Source of the DNA: Gammaproteobacteria bacterium
GTDB lineage: Bacteria; Pseudomonadota; Gammaproteobacteria; Pseudomonadales; Pseudohongiellaceae
Direction of reading: 5' to 3'
Length of the DNA stretch: 64,000 bases
NCBI GenBank assembly: GCA_018661465.1
Contig: JABJIC010000015.1
Coordinates: forward strand, 1-64,000
Shown: piece by piece, positions 17,031 through 25,624 of the stretch
How positions within the stretch are numbered: position 1 is the first letter of the stretch
Layout: the number at the start of each line of letters is the position of its first letter
The notes under the pieces: generated by a model
Database searches by the model: none
Told to the model about the DNA's origin: nothing
The model's input: the letters and a program-made list of their open reading frames with translations, nothing else
Translations under genes and position numbers: made by a program

Positions 17031-17193
17031 GCGAGCATCAATCGACGTTCTTAATCGGAAATGACTTTTTTGAATATGAGAGTCGGATACCAGAGCTGGA
17101 ACCGAACGTCTGATATGAATAGACAGGGCTGTATCTCCAAAATCTGGAGTGCAGCCTTTTTTCGATCCAGACCCGAACATTCCACCTCTTCCT

Positions 17194-17706
17194 ATGAGTA
17201 AGATACCCTCACTTCATGACCAGCCAGATTCCTTCGGCTGGATATCAATTGCCCTGCATTGGGTGACTGCTATCGCTATTTGTCTGTTGTGGTTTCTGGG
17301 CAATAGCATTTCCTACCTTCCAGTGACCGAGGTTGATGACCGACGAGCACTGCATATAGCAATTGGACTTAGTGTCTGGGCTTTGCTGGCGGGAAGAATT
17401 TTGTGGAGATTCCTATCCCCACACCCCCATGTCAGAGGGCAGACAGAGCTGACTCACAAGATTGCCCGCATCGCCCACACTGTAATACTTGCCACGCTTG
17501 CTGTGATGATCATCTCTGGTCCGATCATGGCGTGGAGCTTGGCTGACAATAGCGAACTCGCCAATATTGCTTTGATGTTTCATTCTTTCGCGGCTACAGC
17601 ATTGCTGATTTTGGTGGTGTTACACGTGCTTGCCGCGCTGAAACACTTGATGTTTCACGATGATGAAACCATTGTCAGAATATTTGTACCCAGAAATCCT
17701 GACTAG
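17194..17706 (+). CDS. Cytochrome b561-family membrane protein, second copy
   Basis: A 170-residue four-helix b561 protein: ALHWVTAIAICLLWFLGN, ALHIAIGLSVWALLAGRILWRF, IARIAHTVILATLAVMIISGP and FHSFAATALLILVVLHVLAALKHL carry the ligand histidines. The frame can be opened at a GTG at 17149; the ATG at 17194 (MSKIPSLHDQ) is preferred because the family N-terminus begins there, although neither has a strong ribosome binding site. It follows the DUF6152/motif-family pair by about 160 bases and may be their membrane partner, feeding or draining electrons. It differs clearly from the b561 beside yceI. Confidence 0.82.
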   Translation: MSKIPSLHDQPDSFGWISIALHWVTAIAICLLWFLGNSISYLPVTEVDDRRALHIAIGLSVWALLAGRILWRFLSPHPHVRGQTELTHKIARIAHTVILATLAVMIISGPIMAWSLADNSELANIALMFHSFAATALLILVVLHVLAALKHLMFHDDETIVRIFVPRNPD

Positions 17707-17836
17707 TCATTCTCTCCCTAAGTTTGATGCTCTCAAACATTGACCTTTGCCCGGCATTTCCTGATATGCTTCCAAGCTGTTAATCGGAGCCCTAGAGCGG
17801 ACTCCGGCAAAAAAAATATAAGATTCCGGAGGGAAC

Positions 17837-19192
17837 ATGACAGCAAATACCGCTGCAGATAATCAGGACAACGCTGACGCTCACTTAAAATCCAATATGA
17901 GAAAGGTGGCAATGGCGGCACTGGCTGGCACCAGTATCGAGTGGTATGACTTCTTCCTCTATGGCACCGCTGCTGCCCTGATATTCCCCACCGCTTTCTT
18001 TCCGGAAAGTACGCCAACCATGGCATTGATACTTTCCTTCGGTACTTTTGCCTTCGGCTTCATTGCCCGCCCTATCGGCGGCATCCTGTTTGGACATTTT
18101 GGCGACAGGGTCGGTCGTAAACGAACTCTGGTGTTGGCCCTGATCATGATGGGTATAGCCTCAACCATGATTGGATTGTTACCCACCTATGCAACCATAG
18201 GCATTGCCGCCCCTATACTGCTCACCGTATTACGGTTCGCTCAGGGACTGGCTATCGGAGGCCAATGGGGTGGCGCCATGCTACTGGTTACCGAAAGCGC
18301 CCCTGCGGACAAGCGAGGCTATTATGGAGCCTATGCCCAAGCCGGCGCTCCCGTTGGAGTAATCCTGGCCAATCTCGCTTTCATCGCTATTAGTGCAACT
18401 GTTTCTGAAGAATTTTTCATGAACTGGGGCTGGCGAATACCCTTCATCTCCAGCGTTTTATTGATCGGTGTCAGCATGTACATCCAGCTACATCTGGAAG
18501 AGACAGATGCCTTCAAGGAACTCGAGGCAGCCAAAGAAGAGAAACATGCTGATGATGTGGCTGCGGCGCCAGTTCGACGATCACCTGTGCTGGAAGCGCT
18601 TATTAAATACCCCAAAACCATCGGACTTGCCGCTGGGGCATTTCTATCGATTCAGGTCTGCTTCTATATCCTGATTGGTTTCGTGCTTGCCTACGGCAGC
18701 GACCCCGATGGGGCGGGAATGAGTCGAGATACAATGCTGCTCGCTGTATTGGTTGCATCCGCGATACAAATCCCAACCCAGTTTTTTGCGGCGAGCTATT
18801 CCGATCGCAATGGAAGACGGGGCATCTTCATGATCGGTGCCGTGTTAATGGGCGTCTGGGCGTTTGCACTTTTCCCGCTTATTGATACCTCGAGCTTCTG
18901 GATGATCGTTCTGGCCATTACCGGCGGACTTTGTTTTCTGGGAATGATGTATGGCCCGCAAGCGGCTTTGTACACCGAGCTGTTCAGCACCGAAGTACGT
19001 TATTCAGGAGCCTCTCTCGGTTATCAAATTGGCGCCATTGTCGGCGGCGCGTTCGCTCCGACCATAGCGACTATTCTATGGACGCAATACGATATTATCT
19101 GGGTGTCTGTGTATATGGCGGGGGCTTCTGTAGCATCACTAATTTGCGTGATGATGCTAACCGAAACCTCAGGTAACAGCCTTCACGATTGA
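17837..19192 (+). CDS. MFS metabolite:H+ symporter (MHS family)
   Basis: A 451-residue major facilitator with twelve predicted helices. The MHS family signature is clear: MAALAGTSIEWYDFFLYGTAAAL in helix 1, then GHFGDRVGRKRTLVLALIMMG in the loop between helices 2 and 3, and LTVLRFAQGLAIGGQWGGAMLLV later. Relatives (ProP, ShiA, KgtP) import osmolytes or dicarboxylates with protons. GGAGGGAAC precedes the ATG. A good hairpin terminator follows at 19223. The substrate is not predictable. It stands alone. Confidence 0.88.
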   Translation: MTANTAADNQDNADAHLKSNMRKVAMAALAGTSIEWYDFFLYGTAAALIFPTAFFPESTPTMALILSFGTFAFGFIARPIGGILFGHFGDRVGRKRTLVLALIMMGIASTMIGLLPTYATIGIAAPILLTVLRFAQGLAIGGQWGGAMLLVTESAPADKRGYYGAYAQAGAPVGVILANLAFIAISATVSEEFFMNWGWRIPFISSVLLIGVSMYIQLHLEETDAFKELEAAKEEKHADDVAAAPVRRSPVLEALIKYPKTIGLAAGAFLSIQVCFYILIGFVLAYGSDPDGAGMSRDTMLLAVLVASAIQIPTQFFAASYSDRNGRRGIFMIGAVLMGVWAFALFPLIDTSSFWMIVLAITGGLCFLGMMYGPQAALYTELFSTEVRYSGASLGYQIGAIVGGAFAPTIATILWTQYDIIWVSVYMAGASVASLICVMMLTETSGNSLHD

Positions 19193-19222
19193 TAAGTCTC
19201 AATTGCTGACAGAAAGAGTTAT

Positions 19223-19252
19223 GGGGCTGGCCTAAAATCCAGCCCCGAATTT
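19223..19252 (+). terminator. Probable rho-independent terminator of the MFS gene
   Basis: Inverted repeat GGGGCTGG / CCAGCCCC (19223-19230 and 19239-19246) with an eight-base loop, followed by GAATTTTA. The T-run is short. Confidence 0.7.
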
Positions 19253-19345
19253 TATGACCCTCGCGAAAATAACCTACCCTGCTTAAGCGAAATCGAAGAG
19301 CTCTGGAATTATTACAAAAGAGAGGAGTCTCTCAGCGAGTTGTGG

Positions 19346-19840
19346 CTAGCCTGTGCCTACATATGGAATCAAACGACCGCAGAGCAAGACGACAGTCCAT
19401 GTGATCAAGGACGTATAAGCAACGAATTTTGCGATAGGGGGTGGATTGGCATCCGGATCCCAGCCATGAATCACTGGGTTTATCTTCCAGTAATACAACA
19501 ATGCATTTAGTCCCGCGATCACTATTAATACCATCTTTATCTGAAAACCAATGTTGATTGAATAACGCATCGGGTCGCCAATAAAGAAGAGTGCTCCGGT
19601 GATCAGGTTAAGTGCGAAGCCAATGAATACGAACGGCAACAACTGATGAGTCCCTACCTGATTTAGTGCCCTGAAATGACCGGCCATACGCAGATCGATA
19701 ACGATCAAACCACCAAGTAGAAGTGAGAGCCCGATGAAATGGATGATCTCAAGTATTGGCCATAGCCAGTATGTGAGTAGTATCCACTGACTCAGTGAAG
19801 TTTCGGCTAGTGATAAGGAAAAAGATTCCAACATAATCAT
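19346..19840 (-). CDS. DUF6644-like polytopic membrane protein (second of a tandem pair)
   Basis: A 164-residue protein with four predicted membrane helices. The segment YWLWPILEIIHFIGLSLLLGGLIVIDLRMAGHF and the C-terminal CGRLIPYVGTG match the tandem neighbour at 19847-20338, which has LWAYPILLAIHIVGLAIVVG and GRLIAYI. A histidine in the first helix is conserved in both. Such proteins resemble DUF6644 membrane proteins. The two genes are six bases apart, so they probably form one transcript and a heteromeric complex. Possible roles include haem or quinone binding, but this is not shown by sequence. Confidence 0.7.
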   Translation of the reverse strand: MIMLESFSLSLAETSLSQWILLTYWLWPILEIIHFIGLSLLLGGLIVIDLRMAGHFRALNQVGTHQLLPFVFIGFALNLITGALFFIGDPMRYSINIGFQIKMVLIVIAGLNALLYYWKINPVIHGWDPDANPPPIAKFVAYTSLITWTVVLLCGRLIPYVGTG

Positions 19841-19846
19841 CCCTAC

Positions 19847-20338
19847 TCAGATGTAGGCTATTAGACGGCCAGCAACAATCGCAGCCATCCAAAGTAAAAG
19901 TGAAACCAGAGCGATGTATTTTGTCGAATCGCTAATAGCGTAGTCCGCGTTATTGGCTTCAGCAGCACTTGCAGAATCGATCGCAAGTTCACCTCGTAAT
20001 CGAGACTGAATAATCCCCGCCAGGACCATCCCGGCGATAATGGCGGCAATTTTCAGCAGAAACGGAACATTACCAACAAAGGTTACTGCTTGAGAAGTAA
20101 ATAGAAGAATTCCGGAAATAGCGTTAATAATGAAACCAATCCAGGCCATCTTGCTTAGAGGCAAAAATGCGGCGGGATGAATACCGGGAAACATTCCCAA
20201 TAGACGCAGATCGCGCATTGAGAATATGCCCACCACAATCGCCAGGCCGACAATGTGAATGGCTAGCAGTATTGGATAAGCCCATAGTGATTCCGCTACC
20301 CACATAGCGATAGAGCTAGACTCAAGCCTGAGAAACAT
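19847..20338 (-). CDS. DUF6644-like polytopic membrane protein (first of a tandem pair)
   Basis: A 163-residue protein with four predicted helices: SLWAYPILLAIHIVGLAIVVG, MAWIGFIINAISGILLF, LLKIAAIIAGMVLAGII and YIALVSLLLWMAAIVAGRLIAYI. It is related to the neighbour downstream, and both carry a histidine in the first helix and a GRLI ending, so they look like paralogues after a tandem duplication. The start ATG has AGGGGG nine bases upstream. The variable loop with ASAAEANNADYAI is longer than in the partner. Confidence 0.72.
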   Translation of the reverse strand: MFLRLESSSIAMWVAESLWAYPILLAIHIVGLAIVVGIFSMRDLRLLGMFPGIHPAAFLPLSKMAWIGFIINAISGILLFTSQAVTFVGNVPFLLKIAAIIAGMVLAGIIQSRLRGELAIDSASAAEANNADYAISDSTKYIALVSLLLWMAAIVAGRLIAYI

Positions 20339-21073
20339 GCTCTTGCCCCCTGAATCTATTGCTGGATTGTCTCTGGCTTATAAACATTATGGCTCTTGAG
20401 TCCCTGGCTGGTTTTTCAAAGCAGTTAATCTCACTGCATCTTTCATTTGTTTTCCGGTTTTATTTACCGTTCTCTTTAGCGCCAGAACATCAGCAATAAT
20501 ATCACTATCGCGAAGGATAATATTGAGTAAATACGAGTGATTTTTGTCCGGGATCAACATTGATAGTTAAGGATTGAGCTGGTAATTCTGAAATCTATCT
20601 AGCGCTGCCTCACTCTCTCCGTCTACCTCTCTCTTCTAACACTCTCTGCCCAACACTCACTATCCTTTAGAAAGCTCCTGTAAATGTCACCCAAGAGTAG
20701 CCTGGATTGGAAATGATGGGGTGTTAGATTGGAGACTCCTCCTATCCTCGGAGGTGGGGGTCGGTGTCGAAATAAGTGTCGCTGCCAAAATAAGTGTCGG
20801 TGTCGAAACAAATGTCGGTATCGATTAGGAAGGACAGCTAAGGCAGTATGTGATCTAGCCGTTATTTATCTCTAGACCTCGCCAGGTGATAAATAGTTTT
20901 GCGGCAAGAGATCAGAGCTTACACTGACCCCCTACCACTTTGTAGCAACTTTGCGCCTGAAGCTTTCAAGCTTTATTGTGCAGTCCTTCTCGTGCGATCT
21001 GTCTTCTGCACAAAAATCTAAGCTAGCTCTAGCATCTACTTAATATGCAGTTTTTACAGGTTTATATGAAGTT
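20339..21073. other. 735-base non-coding region
   Basis: Downstream of ccoP and upstream of the DUF6644 pair. It holds an 18-bp tandem array (20763-20824) and, at 20921-20935, the string ACACTGACCCCCTAC, which resembles the flank of the RAYT transposase at 26261. No gene is supported. The promoter of the DUF6644 pair must lie near its left end (20339 onward). Confidence 0.6.
20763..20824. repeat. 18-bp tandem repeat, about 3.4 copies
   Basis: Units GGTGTCGAAATAAGTGTC (20763-20780), GCTGCCAAAATAAGTGTC (20781-20798), GGTGTCGAAACAAATGTC (20799-20816) and a partial GGTATCGA. The array is in non-coding DNA. Confidence 0.88.
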
Positions 21074-21949
21074 CTAACGAGCCAGCATGGCCACCAGTAG
21101 CTTAACTTGAGCATCGTCCAGACGTTTGCCAAAGGCAGGCATTACGCCATTTCTACCGGAGGCAATTGAAGCCTGAATTTCTTCCAACTCACCACCGTAT
21201 AACCAAATATCATCTGCCAAGTTAGGCGCGCCCAGCAGGATATTGCCACTACCATCTACACCATGACAGGCAGAACAGTTTTGGTCGTAAGCAGCTTTGC
21301 CAGCATGAGTTTCGATGCCGTCGTTACCAAGCTGCATAACATAGTCTGCAACCGGCCCAACATTGACCCCGAGTATAGATTCCCACGCCAGCATATTGGC
21401 ATTTCTTCCATTGCGAATTGTCAGCTCGATATCTTGAGCACTGGATCCCCACTGCCAATCAACATCCATTAGATTCGGGAAAATTGACGCCTGACCTCGA
21501 GCGTCAGGACCATGGCAGGTAGAACATTCACGGGCGAAGATACGCTCTGCCGTTTCCATCAGACCCAAGTCATTCTGAATCTCGGCAAGACTGGTGGCCG
21601 CAATGTCAGCCCTTACTTGAGCGAAGCTCTCATTGTAGCCCTCATAGCTCTCGACAAGACGAGAGCCCTGAGACCAATTCAACAAGCCTTTATATGTTCC
21701 GAGCCCGGGATAGAGCATCAAATAGATTATTGAGAAAACCATGGCGGCTAGAATCATCCAAAACCACCAAAGCGGAGGAGCATTCGATCCTTCTCGGAGA
21801 TTGCTATCCCAAACCGGTTCTACTTCGGGCTCCTTTTTTGCATCAGCGGAGAAATAGATGCTGAACACTAGCCAGGCAAGTGTAATTAATCCGACCAGTG
21901 TTAGGACTACAATCCAACCACCCCAAAATCCTGTAGGCAAATCAGCCAT
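21074..21949 (-). CDS. ccoP: cbb3 cytochrome oxidase diheme subunit CcoP
   Basis: A 291-residue membrane-anchored diheme cytochrome c. Starting at the ATG at 21949 (four bases after the ccoQ stop) gives the family N-terminus MADLPTGFWGGWIVVLTL; longer frames carry unrelated residues. Two transmembrane helices (IVVLTLVGLITLAWLVF and FWMILAAMVFSIIYLML) are followed by CSTCHGPDARGQ and CSACHGVDGSGN haem motifs, each with the GxxxMP or MLAWE methionine region. It passes electrons to CcoO/CcoN. No ccoGHIS genes follow; 735 bases of non-coding DNA do. Confidence 0.94.
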   Translation of the reverse strand: MADLPTGFWGGWIVVLTLVGLITLAWLVFSIYFSADAKKEPEVEPVWDSNLREGSNAPPLWWFWMILAAMVFSIIYLMLYPGLGTYKGLLNWSQGSRLVESYEGYNESFAQVRADIAATSLAEIQNDLGLMETAERIFARECSTCHGPDARGQASIFPNLMDVDWQWGSSAQDIELTIRNGRNANMLAWESILGVNVGPVADYVMQLGNDGIETHAGKAAYDQNCSACHGVDGSGNILLGAPNLADDIWLYGGELEEIQASIASGRNGVMPAFGKRLDDAQVKLLVAMLAR

Positions 21950-21953
21950 GATA

Positions 21954-22085
21954 TTAATCGTCCTCCAGTGGTAGGCGTGCAGTTTGGTCAATCTGCTCAT
22001 CATTGCCTCTGTAGCTAAACCAGAGCGCGAGGCCAACCATAAATGCCATCACTAACATGTCGCCAATAAATATAAACATTGTCAT
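21954..22085 (-). CDS. ccoQ: cbb3 oxidase small subunit CcoQ
   Basis: A 43-residue protein in the gap between ccoO and ccoP. It starts MTMFIFIGDMLVMAFMVGLA and continues LWFSYRGNDEQIDQTARLPL, one membrane helix and a short tail, the size and look of CcoQ. Its ATG overlaps the ccoO TGA as ATGA, and the stop lies four bases before the ccoP ATG. Such small subunits stabilise the cbb3 complex. Confidence 0.85.
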   Translation of the reverse strand: MTMFIFIGDMLVMAFMVGLALWFSYRGNDEQIDQTARLPLEDD

Positions 22086-22711
22086 AGTGTCTGCTCCTCA
22101 CTCAGCCCGGTGCCGAGCATTTGCAAATACGCTATCAGGGCATCAATCTCTTTCAAGCCTTCCAATTGCTCGGGAGCTGATGCAATTTCTTCGTCACTAT
22201 AGGGATGGCCAAGAAACTTAAGCCCGCTCATCTTCGCTGAGATATCTCCAGCTTGCGTGGCATCTCTTTCAGCTAACCAAGGGTAGCCCGGCATAATACT
22301 TTTGCTTACCACTTCTCGCGGATCAATCAGATGTATTCGATGCCAATCATCAGAGAATTTTCCTCCGACCCTATGCAAGTCAGGGCCGGTTCGCTTTGAA
22401 CCCCAAAGAAACGGCCTGTCATAAACAAACTCGCCTGCTCTGGAATAAGGCCCATAACGCTCAACTTCTGCAATCAGTGGTCTGATCTGTTGAGAGTGAC
22501 ATACATGGCAGCCTTCGCGGATATAGATGTCTCTTCCGGTCAGTTCAACTGCAGAATAAACACGGGTATTTATTGTCGCTGTTTCCAGGCTTTCCTGGTT
22601 CAAAATCGGCACGATCTGTACTAGACCACCGATAGACGAAACCACGAGAATTCCAAAAATTAGCAGACCAATGTTTTCTTCGATCTTCTTGTGTAATGAA
22701 AGTCCACTCAT
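22082..22711 (-). CDS. ccoO: cbb3 cytochrome oxidase monoheme subunit CcoO
   Basis: A 209-residue c-type cytochrome anchored by one N-terminal helix (NIGLLIFGILVVSSIGGLVQIV). The haem motif is CHVCHSQQIRP, with REGCHVCH typical of CcoO, and VGGKFSDDWHRIHLIDP follows as in the family. A methionine ligand probably lies in SIMPGYPW. Its start overlaps the ccoN stop as ATGA (22711/22708) and its stop overlaps ccoQ, so the operon is tightly coupled. Confidence 0.95.
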   Translation of the reverse strand: MSGLSLHKKIEENIGLLIFGILVVSSIGGLVQIVPILNQESLETATINTRVYSAVELTGRDIYIREGCHVCHSQQIRPLIAEVERYGPYSRAGEFVYDRPFLWGSKRTGPDLHRVGGKFSDDWHRIHLIDPREVVSKSIMPGYPWLAERDATQAGDISAKMSGLKFLGHPYSDEEIASAPEQLEGLKEIDALIAYLQMLGTGLSEEQTL

Positions 22712-24147
22712 GAGGCAACTCCATAGGCGGGGTCGACCGCCGGAATCTGAACCTTAACGGCATGTCGCCCCTTAAGAGTCATGAATAAATTAAATGCCAT
22801 CAGTACTGTGCCTCCGAGGAAAATCAAGCCTGCAATAAGACGCAGCCCGTAGAAAGGAGCCATACTTGCCATGATGTCCTTGAAGCTAAAACTGAGCTCG
22901 CCAATTTCATCGACGCTTAACCAAAGCAGGCCCTGGGAAACACCTGCACCCCACATAGCCATGACATAAAGCATAGTGCCAGCCAGCGCCAACCAGAAAT
23001 GAATATTGGCCAGACGCACACTGTAAAGATCAACACCAACCAGCCTTGGTACTAGATAGTAAAACGTGCCGTAGGTGATCATCGCGTTCCAGCCCAATGC
23101 ACCGGAGTGTACGTGGCCGATAGTCCAATCGGTAAAATGGCTGACAACGTTGACGCTTGGGAAGGCCATCATCGGTCCTTCGAATGTTGCAAGACCATAG
23201 AACGCTAGAGATAGTACGATAAACTTCAGAGCTGGATCGGTTTTCAGTTTTTCCCAGGCTGTACTCACCGTCATGATGCCATTAATCATGCTTGCCCAAG
23301 ACGGTGCTAACAGAACCACACTCATCACCATTCCCAGAGACTGTACCCATTCCGGAATCGCACTGTAGTGAAGATGGTGAGGTCCAGCCCAGATATAGCT
23401 GTAAACGAATGCCCAGAATGCCACTACTGAAAGCCGATAACTCCAGATTGGCCGCTCGGCATGTTTAGGTAAGAAGTAATACATCATTCCGAGAAATCCA
23501 CCGGTGAGTAGAAAACCCACTGCATTATGTCCATACCACCATTGAACGACAGCATCCTGTGCTCCGGCGAAGATTGAATAAGACTTTGTTGGACTAACAG
23601 GAATGGCCAGGTTATTTACGATGTGTAACATGGCAACTACAATTATCAAAGCACCGTAGAACCAGTTTGAAATGTAAATTTGCTTGATTTTGCGAGTCGC
23701 TAGTGTGCCGAAAAATACTACCGCGAAGGCCACCCAGACGATGGTTATTGCAATATCCCAAGGCCACTCAAGTTCGGCGTACTCTTTAGACGTGTTTAGA
23801 CCAGCCAACAAGGAGAGGCCTCCTGTTAGCACTACTATTTGCCAGGCATAACAAACAAACCAGGCTAACTTCGGCGCAAACAACTGAACATGAGAAGTTC
23901 GCTGAACACTGTAAAAGGCCGTAGCCATTAATGCGGACACACCAAAGCCAAAGACAATGCCGTTGGTGTGAAGCGGCCTGAGTCGGCCAAACGATAGCCA
24001 GAACTGCCCAAAATCAATTGTCGGCCAGATAAGTTCGGCGGCGATATACACACCTGCCACCATTGCCAGAACTGCCCAGACCACTGAAAACTGGATCAGC
24101 CTAATTACAATCTTATCGTGATAAATGTTTGTACTTGCTTCGCTCAT
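22708..24147 (-). CDS. ccoN: cbb3 cytochrome oxidase catalytic subunit CcoN
   Basis: A 479-residue haem-copper oxidase subunit with about twelve helices. Ligand motifs are RPLHTNGIVFGFG (low-spin haem), WWYGHNAVGFLL (CuB histidine and the crosslinked Tyr pattern of C-family oxidases), GPHHLHYSAIP (CuB pair) and WTIGHVHSGALGWN (haem ligands). Length is normal for CcoN. It is the proton- and electron-coupled terminal oxidase, of high oxygen affinity in characterised relatives. It lies 119 bases after a Yip1-family gene; the putative FNR promoter upstream of that gene likely drives both. Confidence 0.95.
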   Translation of the reverse strand: MSEASTNIYHDKIVIRLIQFSVVWAVLAMVAGVYIAAELIWPTIDFGQFWLSFGRLRPLHTNGIVFGFGVSALMATAFYSVQRTSHVQLFAPKLAWFVCYAWQIVVLTGGLSLLAGLNTSKEYAELEWPWDIAITIVWVAFAVVFFGTLATRKIKQIYISNWFYGALIIVVAMLHIVNNLAIPVSPTKSYSIFAGAQDAVVQWWYGHNAVGFLLTGGFLGMMYYFLPKHAERPIWSYRLSVVAFWAFVYSYIWAGPHHLHYSAIPEWVQSLGMVMSVVLLAPSWASMINGIMTVSTAWEKLKTDPALKFIVLSLAFYGLATFEGPMMAFPSVNVVSHFTDWTIGHVHSGALGWNAMITYGTFYYLVPRLVGVDLYSVRLANIHFWLALAGTMLYVMAMWGAGVSQGLLWLSVDEIGELSFSFKDIMASMAPFYGLRLIAGLIFLGGTVLMAFNLFMTLKGRHAVKVQIPAVDPAYGVAS

Positions 24148-24155
24148 CTATACTC

Positions 24156-24196
24156 TCTGAATAAGTAGTTCTAAATAAAAGGTCTGAATAAAAAGT
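24156..24196. repeat. 14-bp degenerate tandem repeat, three copies
   Basis: TCTGAATAAGTAGT, TCTAAATAAAAGGT and TCTGAATAAAAAGT follow each other between the Yip1-family gene and ccoN, just upstream of the ccoN start. Confidence 0.7.
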
Positions 24197-24266
24197 TATA
24201 AAAGTGTGCTGAATATTCTGCTTGGCTAAGTTTTCTACTCTCAGTCTTTCTTAATCATTTTCTTTC

Positions 24267-24881
24267 TTAAACACCCAGCAATGGACCTACACCTAATGTC
24301 CAGAACATCATGCTCATGCCCAGCAGGCTTACAGCCGCCACCAATAACCAACCCACTAGCGCTGATGCCATTAGCATGCCCCGCTCTGGCGGTATGCCCA
24401 GCACTATGGGAATGCCTTTATAGAGCAGATACATCGCCCAGATCATGGCAGGGATCATCACCAGAATATTCATAAACACATTAGGGAATAAATGAGCGAG
24501 GCTGCCAATTGCTAATGGCTCACCAACGATGGTGATTAATGCCATATGACGGCCGAGGGAGGCGGCTGCTCCATAAGTAGTCGCCATCCACTGGCTAATG
24601 ATAGACGTAGTGATGAGCCCAACCACTAAAACCCAAAAGTAGCCAAGGCTGATAATTATCAGGGATTCTCTAGCCATCATCAGGGGTTCATCCGCACCCA
24701 GGCGCCAGCCAAAATTGGAAGCCCCTATATAGGCGAATAGTGGAGGCAGGATCACTAGCCAGAGTGAGTATCGAAATAGAACGGTAAAAGGCGAGGGATC
24801 CGCTTTCGACAAATTTTCGAACACCGCTGCAGGCTCATACAGCGATTTAAGTAATAGAAAAGAGTAGATTTGATTGCCCAT
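24267..24881 (-). CDS. Yip1-family (DUF1282-like) inner-membrane protein
   Basis: A 204-residue protein with five predicted helices. It has LLKSLYEPAAVFENLSKADPSPFTVLFRY at the N-terminus, then MALITIVGEPLAIGSLAHLFPN, MIPAMIWAMYLLYKGIPIVLGI and a hydrophobic C-terminus; the YLLYKGIPIVLGIP segment is typical of bacterial Yip1 proteins. Function is not established. It is the first gene after the predicted FNR promoter and 119 bases before ccoN, so it is probably expressed with the oxidase under low oxygen, a context worth noting. It could help assemble or place the oxidase, but that is inference. Confidence 0.72.
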   Translation of the reverse strand: MGNQIYSFLLLKSLYEPAAVFENLSKADPSPFTVLFRYSLWLVILPPLFAYIGASNFGWRLGADEPLMMARESLIIISLGYFWVLVVGLITTSIISQWMATTYGAAASLGRHMALITIVGEPLAIGSLAHLFPNVFMNILVMIPAMIWAMYLLYKGIPIVLGIPPERGMLMASALVGWLLVAAVSLLGMSMMFWTLGVGPLLGV

Positions 24882-25017
24882 ACCTTGCCTGTGCCAGGAC
24901 TCAGAAAGACTGAATCTGGCTTATTTATATATACACACGGGAATTTGTTCATTAACCAGCACCAGTCCAATTCCCTGTCGGACTCGGTTCATCGATCATA
25001 ATGAACGTGTTGTCGCA

Positions 25018-25060
25018 ATTATAGTTAGCCTCGAGGGCTAAAACAATTGATCTGCCTCAA
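25018..25060 (-). promoter_or_regulatory. Putative class II FNR/Anr-type promoter
   Basis: TTGAT-CTGC-CTCAA at 25047-25060 matches the FNR consensus TTGAT-N4-ATCAA at nine of ten positions. A perfect -10 (TATAAT on the minus strand, 25023-25018) follows, placing transcription start near 25011, so the box is centred about 42 bases upstream, the class II position. Its target is the Yip1-ccoNOQP transcript. Confidence 0.65.
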
Positions 25061-25126
25061 TTACATATAACAACTGCGTTACTGCAGCTGTTTTTGTACT
25101 ACAGCTAGGGAGATGTTGCCGAGTAG

Positions 25127-25510
25127 TTAGTCCAGGTTTACCGAGAATCCAAATGTGCCTTCATAGACACTAGGATCTCCTTCCACGATGGTTGACCAAG
25201 TAACAGTGTAGTCACCTGAGACAAGCGCTGGCTGATAGATTTCCATCATAAGATCGTCAGCTCCCATGCTGTGCATGCCCCTGAGCTGATATTCGCCTGC
25301 TGGGCCGGTAAGAACGACACTACTATTGGGGACATCGGGCAAAGCTTCGAAAAATAAGCGTAGAGATCTCGGCTCGCGGCTTGCAGTTGAGTCTGCTGCG
25401 GGCTCGGAATTCAATAGAGGTGTGTGGGCTGTTCCGCCAACACAAGAAGAAAGCACTACACAGATGAGGACTAGAAATCCTGTGTCACGGATAGAACGTT
25501 TGCTGAACAT
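25127..25510 (-). CDS. CopC-like lipoprotein
   Basis: A 127-residue probable lipoprotein. The ATG at 25510 gives a short signal peptide with lipobox VVLSSC near residue 25; a longer start at 25555 would displace it. The mature part begins AHTPLLNSEPAADSTASR, then VVLTGPAGEYQLRGMHSMGADDLMMEIYQPALVSGDYTVTWS, matching the CopC beta-barrel (HTPLLNSEP, SGDYTVTWS). CopC binds copper in the periplasm. The gene lies just upstream of the FNR promoter and the cbb3 operon, suggesting a role in copper supply to the oxidase, but no link is proven. Copper ligands may include His29 and His77. Confidence 0.75.
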   Translation of the reverse strand: MFSKRSIRDTGFLVLICVVLSSCVGGTAHTPLLNSEPAADSTASREPRSLRLFFEALPDVPNSSVVLTGPAGEYQLRGMHSMGADDLMMEIYQPALVSGDYTVTWSTIVEGDPSVYEGTFGFSVNLD

Positions 25511-25624
25511 ATGGCTGACCCATTCTAGGTTCGAGAAAGATTTTAGGATTGCCATAGTACTACGAATTGGCTTCGTGGTTCTTATTTCTAGAGGCTGTTT
25601 CCCGGGGACTAGTCTTGCCAGGAT

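Noticed and set aside
20623-20811. Minus-strand frame rich in FRHR repeats
   Set aside because: The repeating peptide only reflects the 18-bp DNA array; no ribosome binding site.
25086-25106. AGCTGT/ACAGCT inverted repeat downstream of the CopC-like gene
   Set aside because: Only six-base arms and no T-run; too weak for a terminator claim.
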